DNA from: Ascoidea rubescens DSM 1968
Taxonomy: Eukaryota > Ascomycota > Saccharomycetes > Ascoideales > Ascoideaceae
Length of the DNA: 60,802 nucleotides
Assembly (NCBI RefSeq): GCF_001661345.1
Contig: NW_017962930.1
Location: 247,014 to 307,815 of the forward strand
Direction: 5' to 3'
Shown here: positions 1 through 11,472 of the stretch, one piece after another
How the letters are laid out: each line of letters begins with the position of its first letter
Position numbering within the stretch: the stretch's first letter is position 1
Made by a program: the position numbers and the translations under genes
Notes under the pieces: generated by a model
Databases searched by the model: none
The model's input: only the letters and a program-made list of their open reading frames with translations
Told to the model about the DNA's origin: nothing

Positions 1-1665
1 ATTGTCCTGTCTTAATCTTAGCAAGTATTTTCGAACTTGATGATAGATTAGTGATTGAGATACATCTCCCCATGACTTGGGAGGGCAAGTATAATGAATC
101 AATACAAATAGAATAACCAAGAAAACGATGACCATTGTAGCAGAGATACCATCTACTATAAACATTGCAATTATTCCGGCAATTGAGCCGATTAAAGCAG
201 TTAGGGCACTGAAATATTTAAAACTTGGTCTAAAATTGGGAGCTGAAGATAATTTTAATAAAAAGCAAGCAAAATTTGTTACGATAAAAGTCATCAAAAA
301 GGCCATTGTGATGAAAGTAGCAATTTGATTGACATCAGATAGGAGAAAAAGTTGGCATAAAAACCAGGATAAAAAAATGGAGTATTTTGAGGAAGAGCCA
401 TCTTTATTTGTTCTAAAATTTTGAAGACCAGGGATAATTTCGTCATTAGCTATAGCTTCGAATAAATATGAAGCGCCTACCACACCACAAATGACGGAGA
501 ATAAAGAGGTGGATAGTTCGCCTAAGATTATGATGATTCCAGAGATATTAATTGTCTGGATAATCTGGACATCTTTATATAGCAAGTCTCTTGGTACTGA
601 GATGCCTAAAGCCATTATTACTAGAGAATAGCAAAGAAAAGTGAGTAGCAAACCCCAGAGAGTTCCTTTTGGAATTGATTTTGAAGGTTTTCTTAAAGAG
701 CCAGACATTGCAGCGCCTGCTAGAATACCAGCAGTTGCAGGAAAAAAAATACCAAATAAGTCATTGAAAGTTTCCTTGCCGGGCAATTGAGAGCCAGCGG
801 CACCTCGAGTGAAGTTTGGAAATAAATTATTTGAAAAGGTTTCCCAAGATGGACCAGAATAGAAGGAATTTAAATCAGGGATTTGAAAGGGTTTTACAAA
901 AAGAGTGGATAAGGGAATCGAGATATTGGCACACATTAATAAAAGAAAGAATAAAGAACCAGCCGCACTGACCAAGGAAGAGCCAACAGCACTGATACAA
1001 GTGCATAGAAACAAAATTGTAGTAGAATAAAAAAAGGTCCAGTAAGAAGAATCGGGAAATATTCTTAAGAGCGTTCCATTTGAAGAACCAAAATTGATCA
1101 ATAAAGGTTCAACCAAACCAACGACATTTAATGAGGAATTGAGAACTTGACCAATGAAAAATACAAGGCCAATGGATCCACCGAATTCAGGACCTAAAGA
1201 TCTTGAGATCATGTAATAAGCACCGCCAGTTCTTACAGTACCATTTGTAGCAATGGCCGAGATGGATAGAGTGGTTAATAAGTTGATTGTGTAGCATAGG
1301 ATTAAAGTAGCTAGAGATAAAAGAATGCCCAATTGCCCTAATAGGAAACCAAAACGTAGGAACATCAAAATTGATAAGACATTCAAGGAAGTTGGGATGA
1401 ATACACCATCGAAAGTGCCCAATTTATTTGAAACAGAGAGAGATTTTTTGAGTTGGTTATCCTTTTTAATGAAATTTTTTGTTACTATCACAGTGTTTCT
1501 TCTTAGGTTTCTAATATCATTATTAGCAAATAATCTAGTGTTAGAAGAAAGGTTGATATTGTTATTAGAGAGGACATTGTTATTGAGATGAGCATTATTT
1601 ATTGAACCATAAGAAGTGACATTACTATTGGGTAGTAGGTGAGAGGAATCTTTTATTTTAGTCAT
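1..1665 (-). CDS. VHC1: Vacuolar K+-Cl- cotransporter (cation-chloride cotransporter family), C-terminus cut by window edge
   Basis: The reading frame is open from an ATG at 1665 to the window edge, giving the first 555 residues. An Asn/Ser-rich cytosolic N-terminus of about 75 residues precedes the family signature [16 protein letters not shown] and [19 protein letters not shown], the start of the SLC12-type membrane core. Many hydrophobic segments follow. The last visible part reads [20 protein letters not shown], the family's typical start of the cytosolic C-terminal domain. In S. cerevisiae Vhc1 mediates K+ and Cl- homeostasis at the vacuole membrane. That protein is about twice this length, so roughly half is missing here because of the window, not because the gene is broken. 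I found no CTG codon in the 555 codons. It is divergent from SRO9 across a GC-rich promoter. Confidence 0.93.
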   Translation of the reverse strand, partial: MTKIKDSSHLLPNSNVTSYGSINNAHLNNNVLSNNNINLSSNTRLFANNDIRNLRRNTVIVTKNFIKKDNQLKKSLSVSNKLGTFDGVFIPTSLNVLSILMFLRFGFLLGQLGILLSLATLILCYTINLLTTLSISAIATNGTVRTGGAYYMISRSLGPEFGGSIGLVFFIGQVLNSSLNVVGLVEPLLINFGSSNGTLLRIFPDSSYWTFFYSTTILFLCTCISAVGSSLVSAAGSLFFLLLMCANISIPLSTLFVKPFQIPDLNSFYSGPSWETFSNNLFPNFTRGAAGSQLPGKETFNDLFGIFFPATAGILAGAAMSGSLRKPSKSIPKGTLWGLLLTFLCYSLVIMALGISVPRDLLYKDVQIIQTINISGIIIILGELSTSLFSVICGVVGASYLFEAIANDEIIPGLQNFRTNKDGSSSKYSIFLSWFLCQLFLLSDVNQIATFITMAFLMTFIVTNFACFLLKLSSAPNFRPSFKYFSALTALIGSIAGIIAMFIVDGISATMVIVFLVILFVLIHYTCPPKSWGDVSQSLIYHQVRKYLLRLRQDN

Positions 1666-3059
1666 GAAATTGAATATCGGGAAAGATTAGTATTTTTTAG
1701 CAATTATCGATTAGTATTTGTCAATTTGTTGTTAATTATCAACTGTTTAGTAGCAGACTATTTGATGATAAATATGGGATGGCGATTTAATTGAATAACA
1801 AGGTAGCAAGTGAATTAAATAATAAGAGATGGAAAAGCGATTTTTAAGTTTTGATCTTGTCGTTTTCTGATTTTTGATTTTTGATTATTAAGCTTTGTTT
1901 GAAAAGATTAGGTGGGAGAAGATTGGGAGAATGGTAAGTTTGACTTTCAAAGTGGGAGAAAAACAACGAAGGACAATTGGTATATATAGAATTTGGGTGA
2001 AACAAAAAAGCCTGGAGGATTGAGTGATTGAATCCAAGAACAGGAGAAATAAGGTGGAAATATATGGCAGCTAGTGAAAAGATAGAGTTATGAAAAGAAA
2101 GACTATCTTGCAGCAGGAAAGCAATGCGAGCGCGCGCTGTGATTGGACAGCAAGACGAGATAACGTCTTCTTTTGAATTCGAAATGCAGCAGGTGTGTGA
2201 TTAGCTGGGATAACAGCTGCCGATAAGTGATAGCCAGATCTGCAGCAGATCAACGGACCGGACGCAGAACAAACGGAGGCTCACGTGTTCCGCACAGGCA
2301 CCACAGGCACCACACGCAGCAGCGGGATCACCTGACTGCGAACACGCATCCCAACGCGCTCTACGCACTGTCACACGGCACCCACACTGGTGGTCAGAAG
2401 CGGCCGGCTGGATTCGGAGAAGAGCTGAGACCAAAGAACGTGCTTTCAGAGCCGTTGTTTTCAAACCCGCTGTTTGTGTTTCCTGTGCTGCCTCTGCTTC
2501 TCTTCGTGCTCCTCTTCGTGCTTCCACAAACTGTGAAGCTGCTTCGACCGCTAGAACCGACCGCATTTCCAAAGTCTCCACTGTCCTACATCCGTCTCAA
2601 TTTCTCACAATTCGCCTCCAGCTCAACTTGATCTTAACTGCGTAACTTCATTTGAAATTCATCTTAAATTCATCTCAAATCACCAAATCATCTTCAAATC
2701 ACCACCAAATAACTATTTCTCCTTTCTTCAAATCTGATTCTCTTCATCTTCACATCAAAGGAAACACTCTCCATTTATTTTGGCTTACTCTCAGTTTTTA
2801 TTTATTCATCCTATTCTGTTTCTCCCAATTATTTTTGGTTTTCTGTTTTTTTTATTTATACTTACTATTTTTATATCGGCGCTTAACTTTTGTTCATCTC
2901 AATTTTGGTCTGTTATTTATTTATAATATTTCTCACTTTAACTTCTATCTTTAATCCACTCTAGGTCCAGCATCTATTGTGCTTTTATCAATTTCATTGT
3001 TTCATTATATCATTATATCATTATATCATTATTTCATTATTTCATTACTTTATTTTAAA
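1666..3059. promoter_or_regulatory. Divergent promoter region VHC1/SRO9 with a GC-rich island
   Basis: This is a 1.4 kb gap between two genes that point away from each other. The part at about 2100-2560 is clearly GC-rich against AT-rich flanks and holds a CACGTG palindrome at 2282-2287. The T-rich stretch 2640-3059 is probably SRO9 leader. Two overlapping frames here (126 and 134 codons, opposite strands) have no recognisable domains and look like by-products of the GC-rich composition. Confidence 0.6.
3002..3047. repeat. Short tandem repeat (about 10-bp unit, TCATTATATA-like)
   Basis: Imperfect tandem copies of a TCATTATAT unit, drifting to TCATTATT, lie directly upstream of the SRO9 start codon, so they probably fall in the mRNA leader. 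Confidence 0.6.
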
Positions 3060-4328
3060 ATGTCTTCTACTAATTTATCTAATTCAGCTAATACAAATCC
3101 TTCCACCAACTCAACCTCTGCCATCACTCCAAATACTGATGAGCTCATAACTAATTCTATTATCTCCAACTCTTCTTCCTCTATCTCCCATTCTTCTCAT
3201 TCAATCCTTTTACCTGCTCCTCCTCCAAAGGAAAACCCATGGACAAAAAGAAAACTATCTCAATCAATACCAAATCAAAATATCTCGGCTCCCAATATCG
3301 ATATCTCTAATAACAACAACATCACTATTCCCGATATTTCAAATCACAAACAAATCTCCAATACTTCAGAACAGATACAACATCAAAATACATTTATCTC
3401 AAATAATAACACCAATACTAATAATATCAACAATATCAACAATATCAATAACACTAATAGCACCAATAACACTAATAACACTAATAACACTAATAATAAT
3501 GATAATACTAATAACAACTCTACAATATCAAAACAAAAACTTAAATACTCAAAAAATCAAAAATGGATTCCTTACCCTGATGCTGAAATCGAATTGTTTC
3601 CCACAAATAAAGACAAAAAATCAAAACAAAAACAAAAACAAAACAAAAAAAAACAATCTCAATCCAATCTTAACCTCATCTCAAATGAATCAAATATCTC
3701 AAATATCTCAAATAATGATTCAAATTATTCAAATGTTTTAAAAAAAGATTTATCCAATCTAAAAAAAGATTCAATTAATCCAAATAATGACTTCAATCAT
3801 ACCAACAATAAAAAAGATAAATCTCAATTCAAAAAACCAAATTCCTCTCCAAATTTACCTCCCATCCCTCTCTTTAACAAAAAAATATCTCCCACTTCCA
3901 CTTCCACTTCTACTTCCGCAAATAAAAATCAAATTCAAATAAAAAAATCAAATTTCAACGATGCTTTTGAAAACCTCTCCATTGATACCAATTTCAATAA
4001 AAAATCAAACGAAAATCTCTCAATCTTGTCCGATTCCGATTCCGAACCTTCAAACACTCTTCCCACTCAAGATGTCTCTCATAAAATCGATAAAGACACC
4101 AACACAAATCATATCCAAAAATCCGTTGATAAATCTCCTAACAATTATAAGCCCAAAAATATTTCAAATACAAATTCAAATTACAAACGCTCCTACAATA
4201 ACGATAATACAAACTCAAAATACAATAATCACCAATTTAACAAATATAATAAAACTCATCATCAACGTCGTTCCTTTGACCGCCAAAATTACACAAATAA
4301 ATACAACAACAACAACAACAACAACAAC

Positions 4329-4377
<49 letters not shown>

Positions 4378-5324
4378 GCGCTTCTAACAACGATAGCAAT
4401 ACTACTACTTCTACTAACAATAATAATAGCGCTAATAACAATAACAACAATGACAATAACAATAATGAAAGCACTAGTAACAAAAATAATAATCGTTACA
4501 ATAATAGAAATTCTTATACAATCAATCCCTTTTATAGCCCTTATCAAATTTCAGCTATCTCCCCTGCTCAATCTTATATTGCTCCAAATCCATTTTATCC
4601 AAACACTATACTATCTCCAAATGTCATCAATCCTATCCAATTTTCCCCAATATATACAACCGCTTTGAATCCTGCTGGAAATAACAATATTCCGGTTAGA
4701 AGTTTTAGTGACAACAGCAACAGCTCTAAATCTTTTAAAAATGATTATAACATTTCTGACACTAAAAAAAGAACCTCTTCTTCAAAATCCCCTTTAGATT
4801 ATGACTCAAATGATTACACCCTTATTAGTCCAGATAACATATCTCCTTATGATTCTAGATCCAATATCAATAATTTACCCCAATTTAATCAATATAACCC
4901 ATTAAACCAACTAAATCAAGTTTCACAATTAGCTCATTTGCAACCACTAGTATTTTCTCCTGTTTATCTTCCTCAGGTCTATGATGAAAGATTATCATTG
5001 ATGATTACACAATTGTCTTACTACTTTTCGTTTGAAAATCTAATAAAAGACACATACTTGAGAAAATTAATGAATGCTGAAACTGGAGGGGTTAAACTAT
5101 CTAAAATTGCTGGTTTTAATAGAATTAAAACCATTGTTATTAATGATTCATTAACTAACGCTAGTAAAAGTAAAGAGGAAATTCTAGAAGAAACAATCGA
5201 ATTACTCAAATACGCTATCAGTTGCATTGGTGAGCTCGAATTGATTAATGATTCAGAGGTTAGATCCCTAGATTGGAAAAATTGGATTTTCACTTCTACA
5301 AATTCACACAATTCATCTGAATAA
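3060..5324 (+). CDS. SRO9: La-motif RNA-binding protein, Sro9/Slf1 (LARP1-like) family
   Basis: The protein has 754 residues from the ATG at 3060 (context AAAATG). The frame is open further upstream, but without an ATG and with low-complexity codons. The C-terminal 115 residues form a La motif, recognisable from DERLSLMITQLSYYFSFENL followed by DTYLRKLM and GGVKLSKIAGFNRIK. The N-terminus carries the proline-rich APPPKENPWTKRK segment seen in fungal LARP proteins. The middle is disordered and very Asn/Ser-rich, with a pure poly-Asn run at about residues 415-440. Sro9 binds mRNAs and associates with polysomes in yeast. The La motif at the very C-terminus, without a following RRM, is the usual Sro9 layout. 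Confidence 0.9.
4304..4377 (+). repeat. Coding AAC/AAT trinucleotide tract (poly-Asn)
   Basis: An AAC run changes into a pure AAT run inside SRO9 and encodes an uninterrupted poly-Asn stretch. The near-pure repeat is slippage-prone, so its length is likely to vary between strains. Confidence 0.9.
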
Positions 5325-6091
5325 AACAAATCTTTTTTTTTCCAAAAGATCATGTTAAAGTTTTATTAATATTCTTCTAAAATTAATAATTTTTGTTTAT
5401 AATTTTGAAAATTTCATTTTCAATTGTGAGTGATTACAAAAACAAATCATTTGATTCTTTTCTGTTGAAAGATGTTATATTATTTGTTATCTTTTTTAAT
5501 TTTCTTTTCTTTTTTCTTTTTTTTATTTTTCATACTACTATGCTAGTAATGATTTAGAAAAAGCAAAAAAACATAAATTTCATTGGGTATAAGCTCAAAA
5601 TGCACCATTTATTTCTGAATAACTATGAAATTCATAAAATATTCAATTTTCAATTTTCGACTTCTGACTTTCGACTTTTGACTTTTATTTTATCTTGCCG
5701 ATTTTTGGCTTTCTTTATTGTTTTTAATATAATTTTATTTACTGATAAATTTATTCATTCTATGCTTAAAATCAACTTAATTGAAGAATTTACAGTTCAG
5801 CTGAGTTTGGTTCAAATTCTGTGTTTCTCGATTGTTGTTTATGAGAGCACTTTGTTATACAATTTGACACTATACCCACCTACCTTTTTTTTTATTTTTT
5901 TATTTTTTATTTTTTTTCTATTTTTGTTATTAAATATTATTTTATTCACCATAAATAATTTTGCTAGAAAAAAAATGCTTGAATACCAATAAAAATTATG
6001 AAAATTATGATTCTCGTTAAAAGTTTTTCATCTTTGAAGTTTCAAAGCATTTATCTTAAAGTAAGATAAAAACATAAACAAAACATTTTAT
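5325..6091. other. Intergenic, 3' of SRO9; no convincing gene
   Basis: This is T-rich, low-complexity DNA with poly-T/A runs. A 130-codon frame at 5600-5992 starts with ATG, but its product is Phe/Leu/Ile-rich simply because the DNA is T-rich. It shows no family motif, and I do not accept it. Confidence 0.5.
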
Positions 6092-6162
6092 TGCGTAAGC
6101 CCGGAATCGAACCGGGAGCCCAACGATGGCAACGTTGAATTTTACCATTAAACCACTTACGC
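6092..6162 (-). tRNA. tRNA-Gly (anticodon GCC)
   Basis: On the minus strand a 71-nt sequence folds as a tRNA. The acceptor stem GCGTAAG pairs with CTTACGC and is followed by discriminator A. The anticodon stem CAACG/CGTTG encloses loop TTGCCAT with anticodon GCC. The T-arm carries the B-box GGTTCGATTCC. There is no intron. It closely resembles yeast tRNA-Gly(GCC). A T-run lies shortly after the 3' end, as expected for an RNA polymerase III terminator. It sits between SRO9 and POL12 with no mobile element beside it. Confidence 0.96.
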
Positions 6163-6378
6163 GCCTTGTCTAGATAAAGAAGACTTGTGTTTATTTTCAA
6201 AAAAATATTTCAACTTAAACGCGTTGTGAATCTGCTTGACGCGTTTTGGCAGCTGAAAGTGCTGCTGATGTGAACATATTGGTTTTGTTGGATCAGCTTG
6301 GGCTGGAATACCACAAGAAGTTTCAACTCTGCACACTCTTCTGGTTCAGCAACAGGAATAACAAATTATTTTTTTACC

Positions 6379-8655
6379 ATGTCAACTGAAACTTCTTCAA
6401 GAGAACAGATCATCAAAAAGTTTGGTAAGCTGGCCGATAATGATGATATAGTAAAGCTATGTCAAAGTATTATTCAACTATTCAATTTTGATGTTGAACA
6501 GTTATTTATTAATTGGGAATCGTTTTGCGTTACAAAAGGCGATGAGCTTCTTGATGCTTCTGACCATAGAGGCAATTCTCTAAACAGCGAATTTCATAAA
6601 TCTACTGCTAATATTCCACTTAATTCAGTCAACTTGGGGAAATTGCAAGACTATATTATAAAAAAGATAGAAAAAAATTCAGAAAATAAAAAAAAATTGC
6701 TAAATAATTCTGTCAAGAAATCAATGATCAGATCAAATTTGAACATAAACTTGAACCGAAACAGAAATAAAAATGTAACCTCTTCTCCAAATACAAAACC
6801 TATGTTTCCAAATTATTTGCCCTTATCTCCAAACTTAAATCTCCCAAACTTATCAAAGAAAAGATCAAATCAATCTTCTCCAATTAGTATGCCAGTCAAA
6901 AGAAAAAACTTGAATTCAATACCTCTACCCGCTTTAACTCCTTCTTGTCCAAGAAATATCAACATTGATGTGGATGGTGACAACGATGATGATAATGATA
7001 ATGATAATGGCGTTTTCAGTTCCTCTCCAATTAAAAAGAAATCACAAACATCAAATCAGTTTTTTAATTCATCTCAAAAACTTGAGCAATCAATTGACTC
7101 CACTTCAACTTCTGCCTATACCTCTGGTAAAATAATCCAATCTTTAAATTCTCACATACTTCCTTCAAGTGGATTTGATCACAAATCTTTCAATCCAGAA
7201 GTAGACTTAAATCCAATTAAAATAACAGCAAACTTTAATCAAAAAAAATATAACTTTAGGTCAATGAGAATTAAATTGTTGGAATCAGCAGATTACTTGG
7301 ATGAACAAATTGATATTTTCACTCGATTGATATTAAATCATTACAATTTCTCCAAAGATCAGTTTGGAAATCCAACAATTTCTTCTCAAGATGAAATTAT
7401 AACCGTTGGCAGAATAGTTTCTGATTCCCCAATATCAGATTTTGACACAATTTTAAATTCAAACTCTTTAAGCTTAGAAACCTCAAGAATTTCTGGTATT
7501 GGTAACAGAATTTCATTGAATTTATCAAATTTAAACAGCTATTCTTTCTTTCCTGGTCAAATTGTAGCCTTTAAAGGAAAAAATATCAGTGGTCAATCAT
7601 TTATCGTTAACGAAGTTGTTGAATTACCATTACTAGGTGCTCCAGTTTCCTCCAAAGATGAATTAGATGAGTATACAATTAATTTAAAAAGTAATAAACT
7701 AAAGATAGTGGTCATCTCCGGCCCTTATACAACAAATAATAATTTAAGTTTTGAGAATTTGAGAAACATAGTTGATAGAATTAATAATCAAATAAAACCT
7801 CATTTGGTTATACTATTTGGTCCATTTATTGATATAACACATTCAAAAATTTATGACGGCTCAATTTCCAATGATAATTCTAATAATCCAAAAATCGCTT
7901 TTAAACAAAAACCAAGAACCCTAGATGAAGTTTTCAAGTTTATAATCACTCCAATATTAAAAGAAATTAATAATAAAATTCAGGTAGTTTTAATTCCTTC
8001 ATTGAAAGACGCAACATCTAATCATCCATCTTATCCGCAAACCAACTTTGACAGAAAATTCTTGAACTTGCCAAAAAATTTCAAATGCTTTCCAAACCCT
8101 TCATCATTTCAAATAAACGAAATCAATGTTGGTGTTTCAAACAACGACGTTTATAAGGACTTTAAAGATGTTTGTAAAGGTGATTTATCAAAAGAAAATC
8201 GATTTGATAGAATTTCAAACCATCTTTTAGAACAACGCAAATACTATCCATTGTTTCCAGGGGGGTTAAAAACAAAGAAAACGATCAAAAATCAGCCAAT
8301 TGAAAGAGAAAATGATATTAAAAGTTTGCCTGCTGCTGAAAATTCAGAACATATCTCTGGCTCAGATTTAGATTTGCCATATATGGGACTATCAGAGTTT
8401 TCAGAAGTAATACCAGATATAATAATAATACCATCTGAACTAAATTCATTTGCAAGAGTTGTAAAAAATGTAATCTTTGTTAATCCAGGCTCATTAATGA
8501 AAAACAATCACACTGGAAACTATGCAGTTTTGTCAATTGATCCTCCAGACCCAGATTCCGGTGGGGTTACAAAGATTGAAGATGATGGCGATGATGATGA
8601 ATTGTATATACACAATGTTTGGAAAAGAACCAGAGTAGATATAATAAAAACGTAA
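6379..8655 (+). CDS. POL12: DNA polymerase alpha-primase B subunit
   Basis: The protein has 758 residues from the ATG at 6379. The upstream in-frame extension lacks an ATG. The N-terminal helical domain (about residues 1-80) is followed by a long Asn/Ser-rich linker containing an acidic Asp/Asn patch near residue 200. Then come the OB fold and the inactive calcineurin-like phosphoesterase domain typical of B subunits, seen in KIVVISGPYTT, HLVILFGPFIDITH, VVLIPSLKDA and the final VIFVNPGSLMKNN. In yeast Pol12 tethers the catalytic subunit and primase and is needed for initiation of replication and telomere capping. Its length is slightly above the S. cerevisiae protein (about 705). The tRNA-Gly lies about 215 bp upstream. 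Confidence 0.93.
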   Translation: MSTETSSREQIIKKFGKLADNDDIVKLCQSIIQLFNFDVEQLFINWESFCVTKGDELLDASDHRGNSLNSEFHKSTANIPLNSVNLGKLQDYIIKKIEKNSENKKKLLNNSVKKSMIRSNLNINLNRNRNKNVTSSPNTKPMFPNYLPLSPNLNLPNLSKKRSNQSSPISMPVKRKNLNSIPLPALTPSCPRNINIDVDGDNDDDNDNDNGVFSSSPIKKKSQTSNQFFNSSQKLEQSIDSTSTSAYTSGKIIQSLNSHILPSSGFDHKSFNPEVDLNPIKITANFNQKKYNFRSMRIKLLESADYLDEQIDIFTRLILNHYNFSKDQFGNPTISSQDEIITVGRIVSDSPISDFDTILNSNSLSLETSRISGIGNRISLNLSNLNSYSFFPGQIVAFKGKNISGQSFIVNEVVELPLLGAPVSSKDELDEYTINLKSNKLKIVVISGPYTTNNNLSFENLRNIVDRINNQIKPHLVILFGPFIDITHSKIYDGSISNDNSNNPKIAFKQKPRTLDEVFKFIITPILKEINNKIQVVLIPSLKDATSNHPSYPQTNFDRKFLNLPKNFKCFPNPSSFQINEINVGVSNNDVYKDFKDVCKGDLSKENRFDRISNHLLEQRKYYPLFPGGLKTKKTIKNQPIERENDIKSLPAAENSEHISGSDLDLPYMGLSEFSEVIPDIIIIPSELNSFARVVKNVIFVNPGSLMKNNHTGNYAVLSIDPPDPDSGGVTKIEDDGDDDELYIHNVWKRTRVDIIKT

Positions 8656-8869
8656 ACAAAATAATACCTTTATATTGTTCTATATTCTCATATTGTAGTT
8701 TGCACTTGCGATGTAACTTTTTATCCTAAATTTGTTTTTCTTTATACTTTCAAATAATTAATCAGACGATATTTGACGAGTGAAATTAATTTTATTAGAT
8801 ATTTCATTTTTTTTTATATTTTTCTAGTTTGGATGAGAGATTGCTGATAAAGTAATAAATGGCTTGATT

Positions 8870-10087
8870 TAAAAACAGCCTTCCTTTAATGACTTTACCA
8901 ACTTTCTTTAATGATTACAAGGCTCAAGAAAAAAATTGTTAATTGTGCCAGTTTCTCAGAATGCAATATCAAGCAATCTTAAAAATTATCAAAACTAATT
9001 GCAGATGAAATAGTAAACTGAGTAGTTATATTTGAACTTTATGAAAACCATTTAGAATTGTAGTTAATTTCTAATTCTAAGAGTTGATTGCTTTGGTGGT
9101 GAAGATGCCATTTTATAAATTGTACCTCAGCATTTGTAAAAAACCTATCCAAGAACAAAAATTGTACGTGCATTAGAAATCACCATCAAAATGCATATTA
9201 TAAAATAGTTCTCAATGGTGTTGATCCAGACAATATGATTCATTAAATGAAGAAATGTTACATAAAATGAATGAAAAAGGTACTTTACATTTTGGCTGAC
9301 TCATTGAAATTGAATACAATATTAAAAGGCTATATAAGACATGAAAACAGATAACATGAAACAAAAAATTATCTCAGGGATGAAATTAAGTTAACAACAA
9401 AAAAAAGATTGAAGCAACATGAGTGGAAAAAAATGTATATGAGACCATCAATAAAGTCAAACTAATCATTGAAAACAAATACTTATCAAATTATTATATT
9501 CAGCCAGATGTTACTGTTTCAAGAAACAACCATTCAAAATATTTTGTCAAAGTTGGCAATACTTTGGGATATGAAACAATCCTACAAAAAGTTCTTTCTG
9601 ATTTCTAAAAAAACAAATTATATTTCGCGACATGATTTGGTCAACTTGATTCTATTATTCTCAAATGAAACCATTTTTAAGGATTTGACAACTATGTTAA
9701 AAAATGAGATAATTATAATCATAAATATAATGAGTATGAACACAAATTTATGAATCCAAAAACTGGTGTGAAATTGATAACCACTAAGGAGAATGACAAA
9801 AAAATATATTAATGTTTGAATATTGCATATTGGCGAATTATTGTCAAACCTCACTTCATGATAATAAGTCGCTTTCATTTAATTTTAAATCATTGATTGG
9901 TGAATTGCCAAATTTATTCAAAGAAAACTTTCTGATTGAATTAGATGACCAGAATAATAAAATCAATCTAGCCTATTTCTCAAAGTTATTGGACGAGTTT
10001 GTTAATCTCGATGCAATTGAATCTAAAATATTTCAACTAGACAACTTTCACAAACCCAAATGGTTTGATTGGGAGCAACTTATTTAG
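8870..10087 (+). pseudogene. Decayed protein-coding remnant, unidentified
   Basis: Protein-like open segments, rich in Asn, Lys, Ile and Leu with yeast-like codon choice, persist on the plus strand in more than one frame. The clearest are at 9423-9608, 9469-9753 and 9812-10087. Taken as a whole the region has many breaks and cannot encode a full protein. I could not assign it to a family. It might be a dead host gene or the fossil of a captured AT-rich element. Its downstream end overlaps the end of the neighbouring minus-strand gene by 4 bp, so the two are tail to tail. Confidence 0.4.
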
Positions 10088-11472
10088 CATGTAGTTTGGT
10101 CACCATCATTATTACAAACTTCGTTATTTGTTCCATCACAATCACGAATTGGATTAGGATTGACTTCATAGAGATCTCTGTATTTGTTATTTTTGCCGTA
10201 ATTATCATCATCAAGAACACGATTGATTCTTTGTTTTTCAGACTGTTTAATAGTTTGCACATTGGGAATTGATTCATCGGATAAATGACATAAACCTCTT
10301 TGTTTAATATCAACCAAAATATCAAAAGCTAATTCGTTAAATCTTTTACGAGATAGAACAGAAAGTTTTGATCTAGCAAGTTCTCTTTCAGCATTTTCTT
10401 TTGGATTTTCCTCTCGCCTTTTGCCTTTAAATTCTTCAATATTTTCATCACCTTTATCCTTATTAATTTGACTTTTAATATAAATTTTGTTTTCATTGTT
10501 TTCAGTTGCAAACAATGAATTGACAATGACATTATTAGTGATTTCATTAGATTTGAAAGTGTCATCATCTCTATGTTGCATAAAATCAGGGGAATTCAAT
10601 TTGTTGAGAACTTCATTGATAACATCAAAAACCAAATTAGAAAACTGGTCTGTTAACAAAACCTTTATTCTATTTCTTCTTTTTTTAAGTTTTTGTATAG
10701 AAGCAGTATCTCTCCAAGTTTTAATTATAGGATGATTAAAGTAAGAAATAAGAATTTTATATTGTGAGGATAGATCTGTAACTGTTTGTTGAGTAGGATT
10801 AGTGATAGGAACAAAATTTTCAAAGGCAAAAGCGGAAAAATCAGTAAATTCAGGATCATTGCTATTTAAATTCGAATCTAAATCGGATGTTGAAACTAAA
10901 TTTTGTTCATAATCAACAAAAGAGTTGGAAAGTGAGCCTGTATTTGAGTGAGAATTTGTGTTTAAATAAGAATTTGTAGTTAAATAAGAATTTGTATTTG
11001 AATATACAGATAAAGTTTCTTTCAAACTGTCACTTTGATTATTTGAAAAATGGTGAGTTTTGTGTAAATCAAAACTTGAATTTTGGTTTTGATTTTTGTT
11101 TTTGTTTTGATCAGTACTAGAGATTGAATTGTGATTTGGATAATTGAATGGAAAAGAAAACACACTTTTAGAATCATTATATTGAATAGAGTGGTTTTGT
11201 GATTGACTAGTTGGACTAATGATTTTCAAAAAAGAATGCTTATAGTTAGGATGTATTTCAGAATCAATAAATAAAGATGATTCATGCAGATCTATTACAG
11301 AACAAATATTGAGGTTATTAAACGGTTCTTCATTTTTGTCAGTAGGTGTTTCAAATGTATGATAGCCAAGGGTATATATAGGCTTTGATGAGTTTTTATC
11401 ATTATGTGTTGGTTTTTCTTCTCTGTCATGCTTTCTTAATATATTTTTAATCTTCGACAAAATACTAAACAT
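10084..11472 (-). CDS. Short Spa2/Sph1-like polarity scaffold with two Spa2-homology (GIT) repeats
   Basis: The protein has 462 residues from the ATG at 11472. The frame extends upstream only through a TTG. Residues 1-230 are disordered and Asn/Ser/His-rich. Two Spa2-homology repeats follow: NRIKVLLTDQFSNLVFDVIN at about 263-292 and ARSKLSVLSRKRFNELAFDI at about 366-395, preceded by SQYKILISYF. In Spa2 and Sph1 this domain binds MAP kinase kinases and Rab-GAPs at sites of polarised growth. There it sits near the N-terminus of a protein of roughly 660 to 1,470 residues. Here it is near the C-terminus of a short protein, with no coiled coil after it. The domain call is moderately sure. Orthology to SPA2 or SPH1 is inference. 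Confidence 0.65.
   Translation of the reverse strand: MFSILSKIKNILRKHDREEKPTHNDKNSSKPIYTLGYHTFETPTDKNEEPFNNLNICSVIDLHESSLFIDSEIHPNYKHSFLKIISPTSQSQNHSIQYNDSKSVFSFPFNYPNHNSISSTDQNKNKNQNQNSSFDLHKTHHFSNNQSDSLKETLSVYSNTNSYLTTNSYLNTNSHSNTGSLSNSFVDYEQNLVSTSDLDSNLNSNDPEFTDFSAFAFENFVPITNPTQQTVTDLSSQYKILISYFNHPIIKTWRDTASIQKLKKRRNRIKVLLTDQFSNLVFDVINEVLNKLNSPDFMQHRDDDTFKSNEITNNVIVNSLFATENNENKIYIKSQINKDKGDENIEEFKGKRREENPKENAERELARSKLSVLSRKRFNELAFDILVDIKQRGLCHLSDESIPNVQTIKQSEKQRINRVLDDDNYGKNNKYRDLYEVNPNPIRDCDGTNNEVCNNDGDQTTC

Noticed and set aside
2201-2631. Two overlapping frames of 126 and 134 codons on opposite strands
   Set aside because: They lie in a GC-rich promoter island, overlap each other antisense, use CTG freely and show no domain.
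5600-5992. 130-codon ATG-started frame after SRO9
   Set aside because: Product is Phe/Leu/Ile-rich because the DNA is T-rich; no motif, and it lies in low-complexity 3' DNA.
6298-6378. N-terminal extension of POL12
   Set aside because: The open frame begins at TTG; the first ATG (6379) gives a normal N-terminus.
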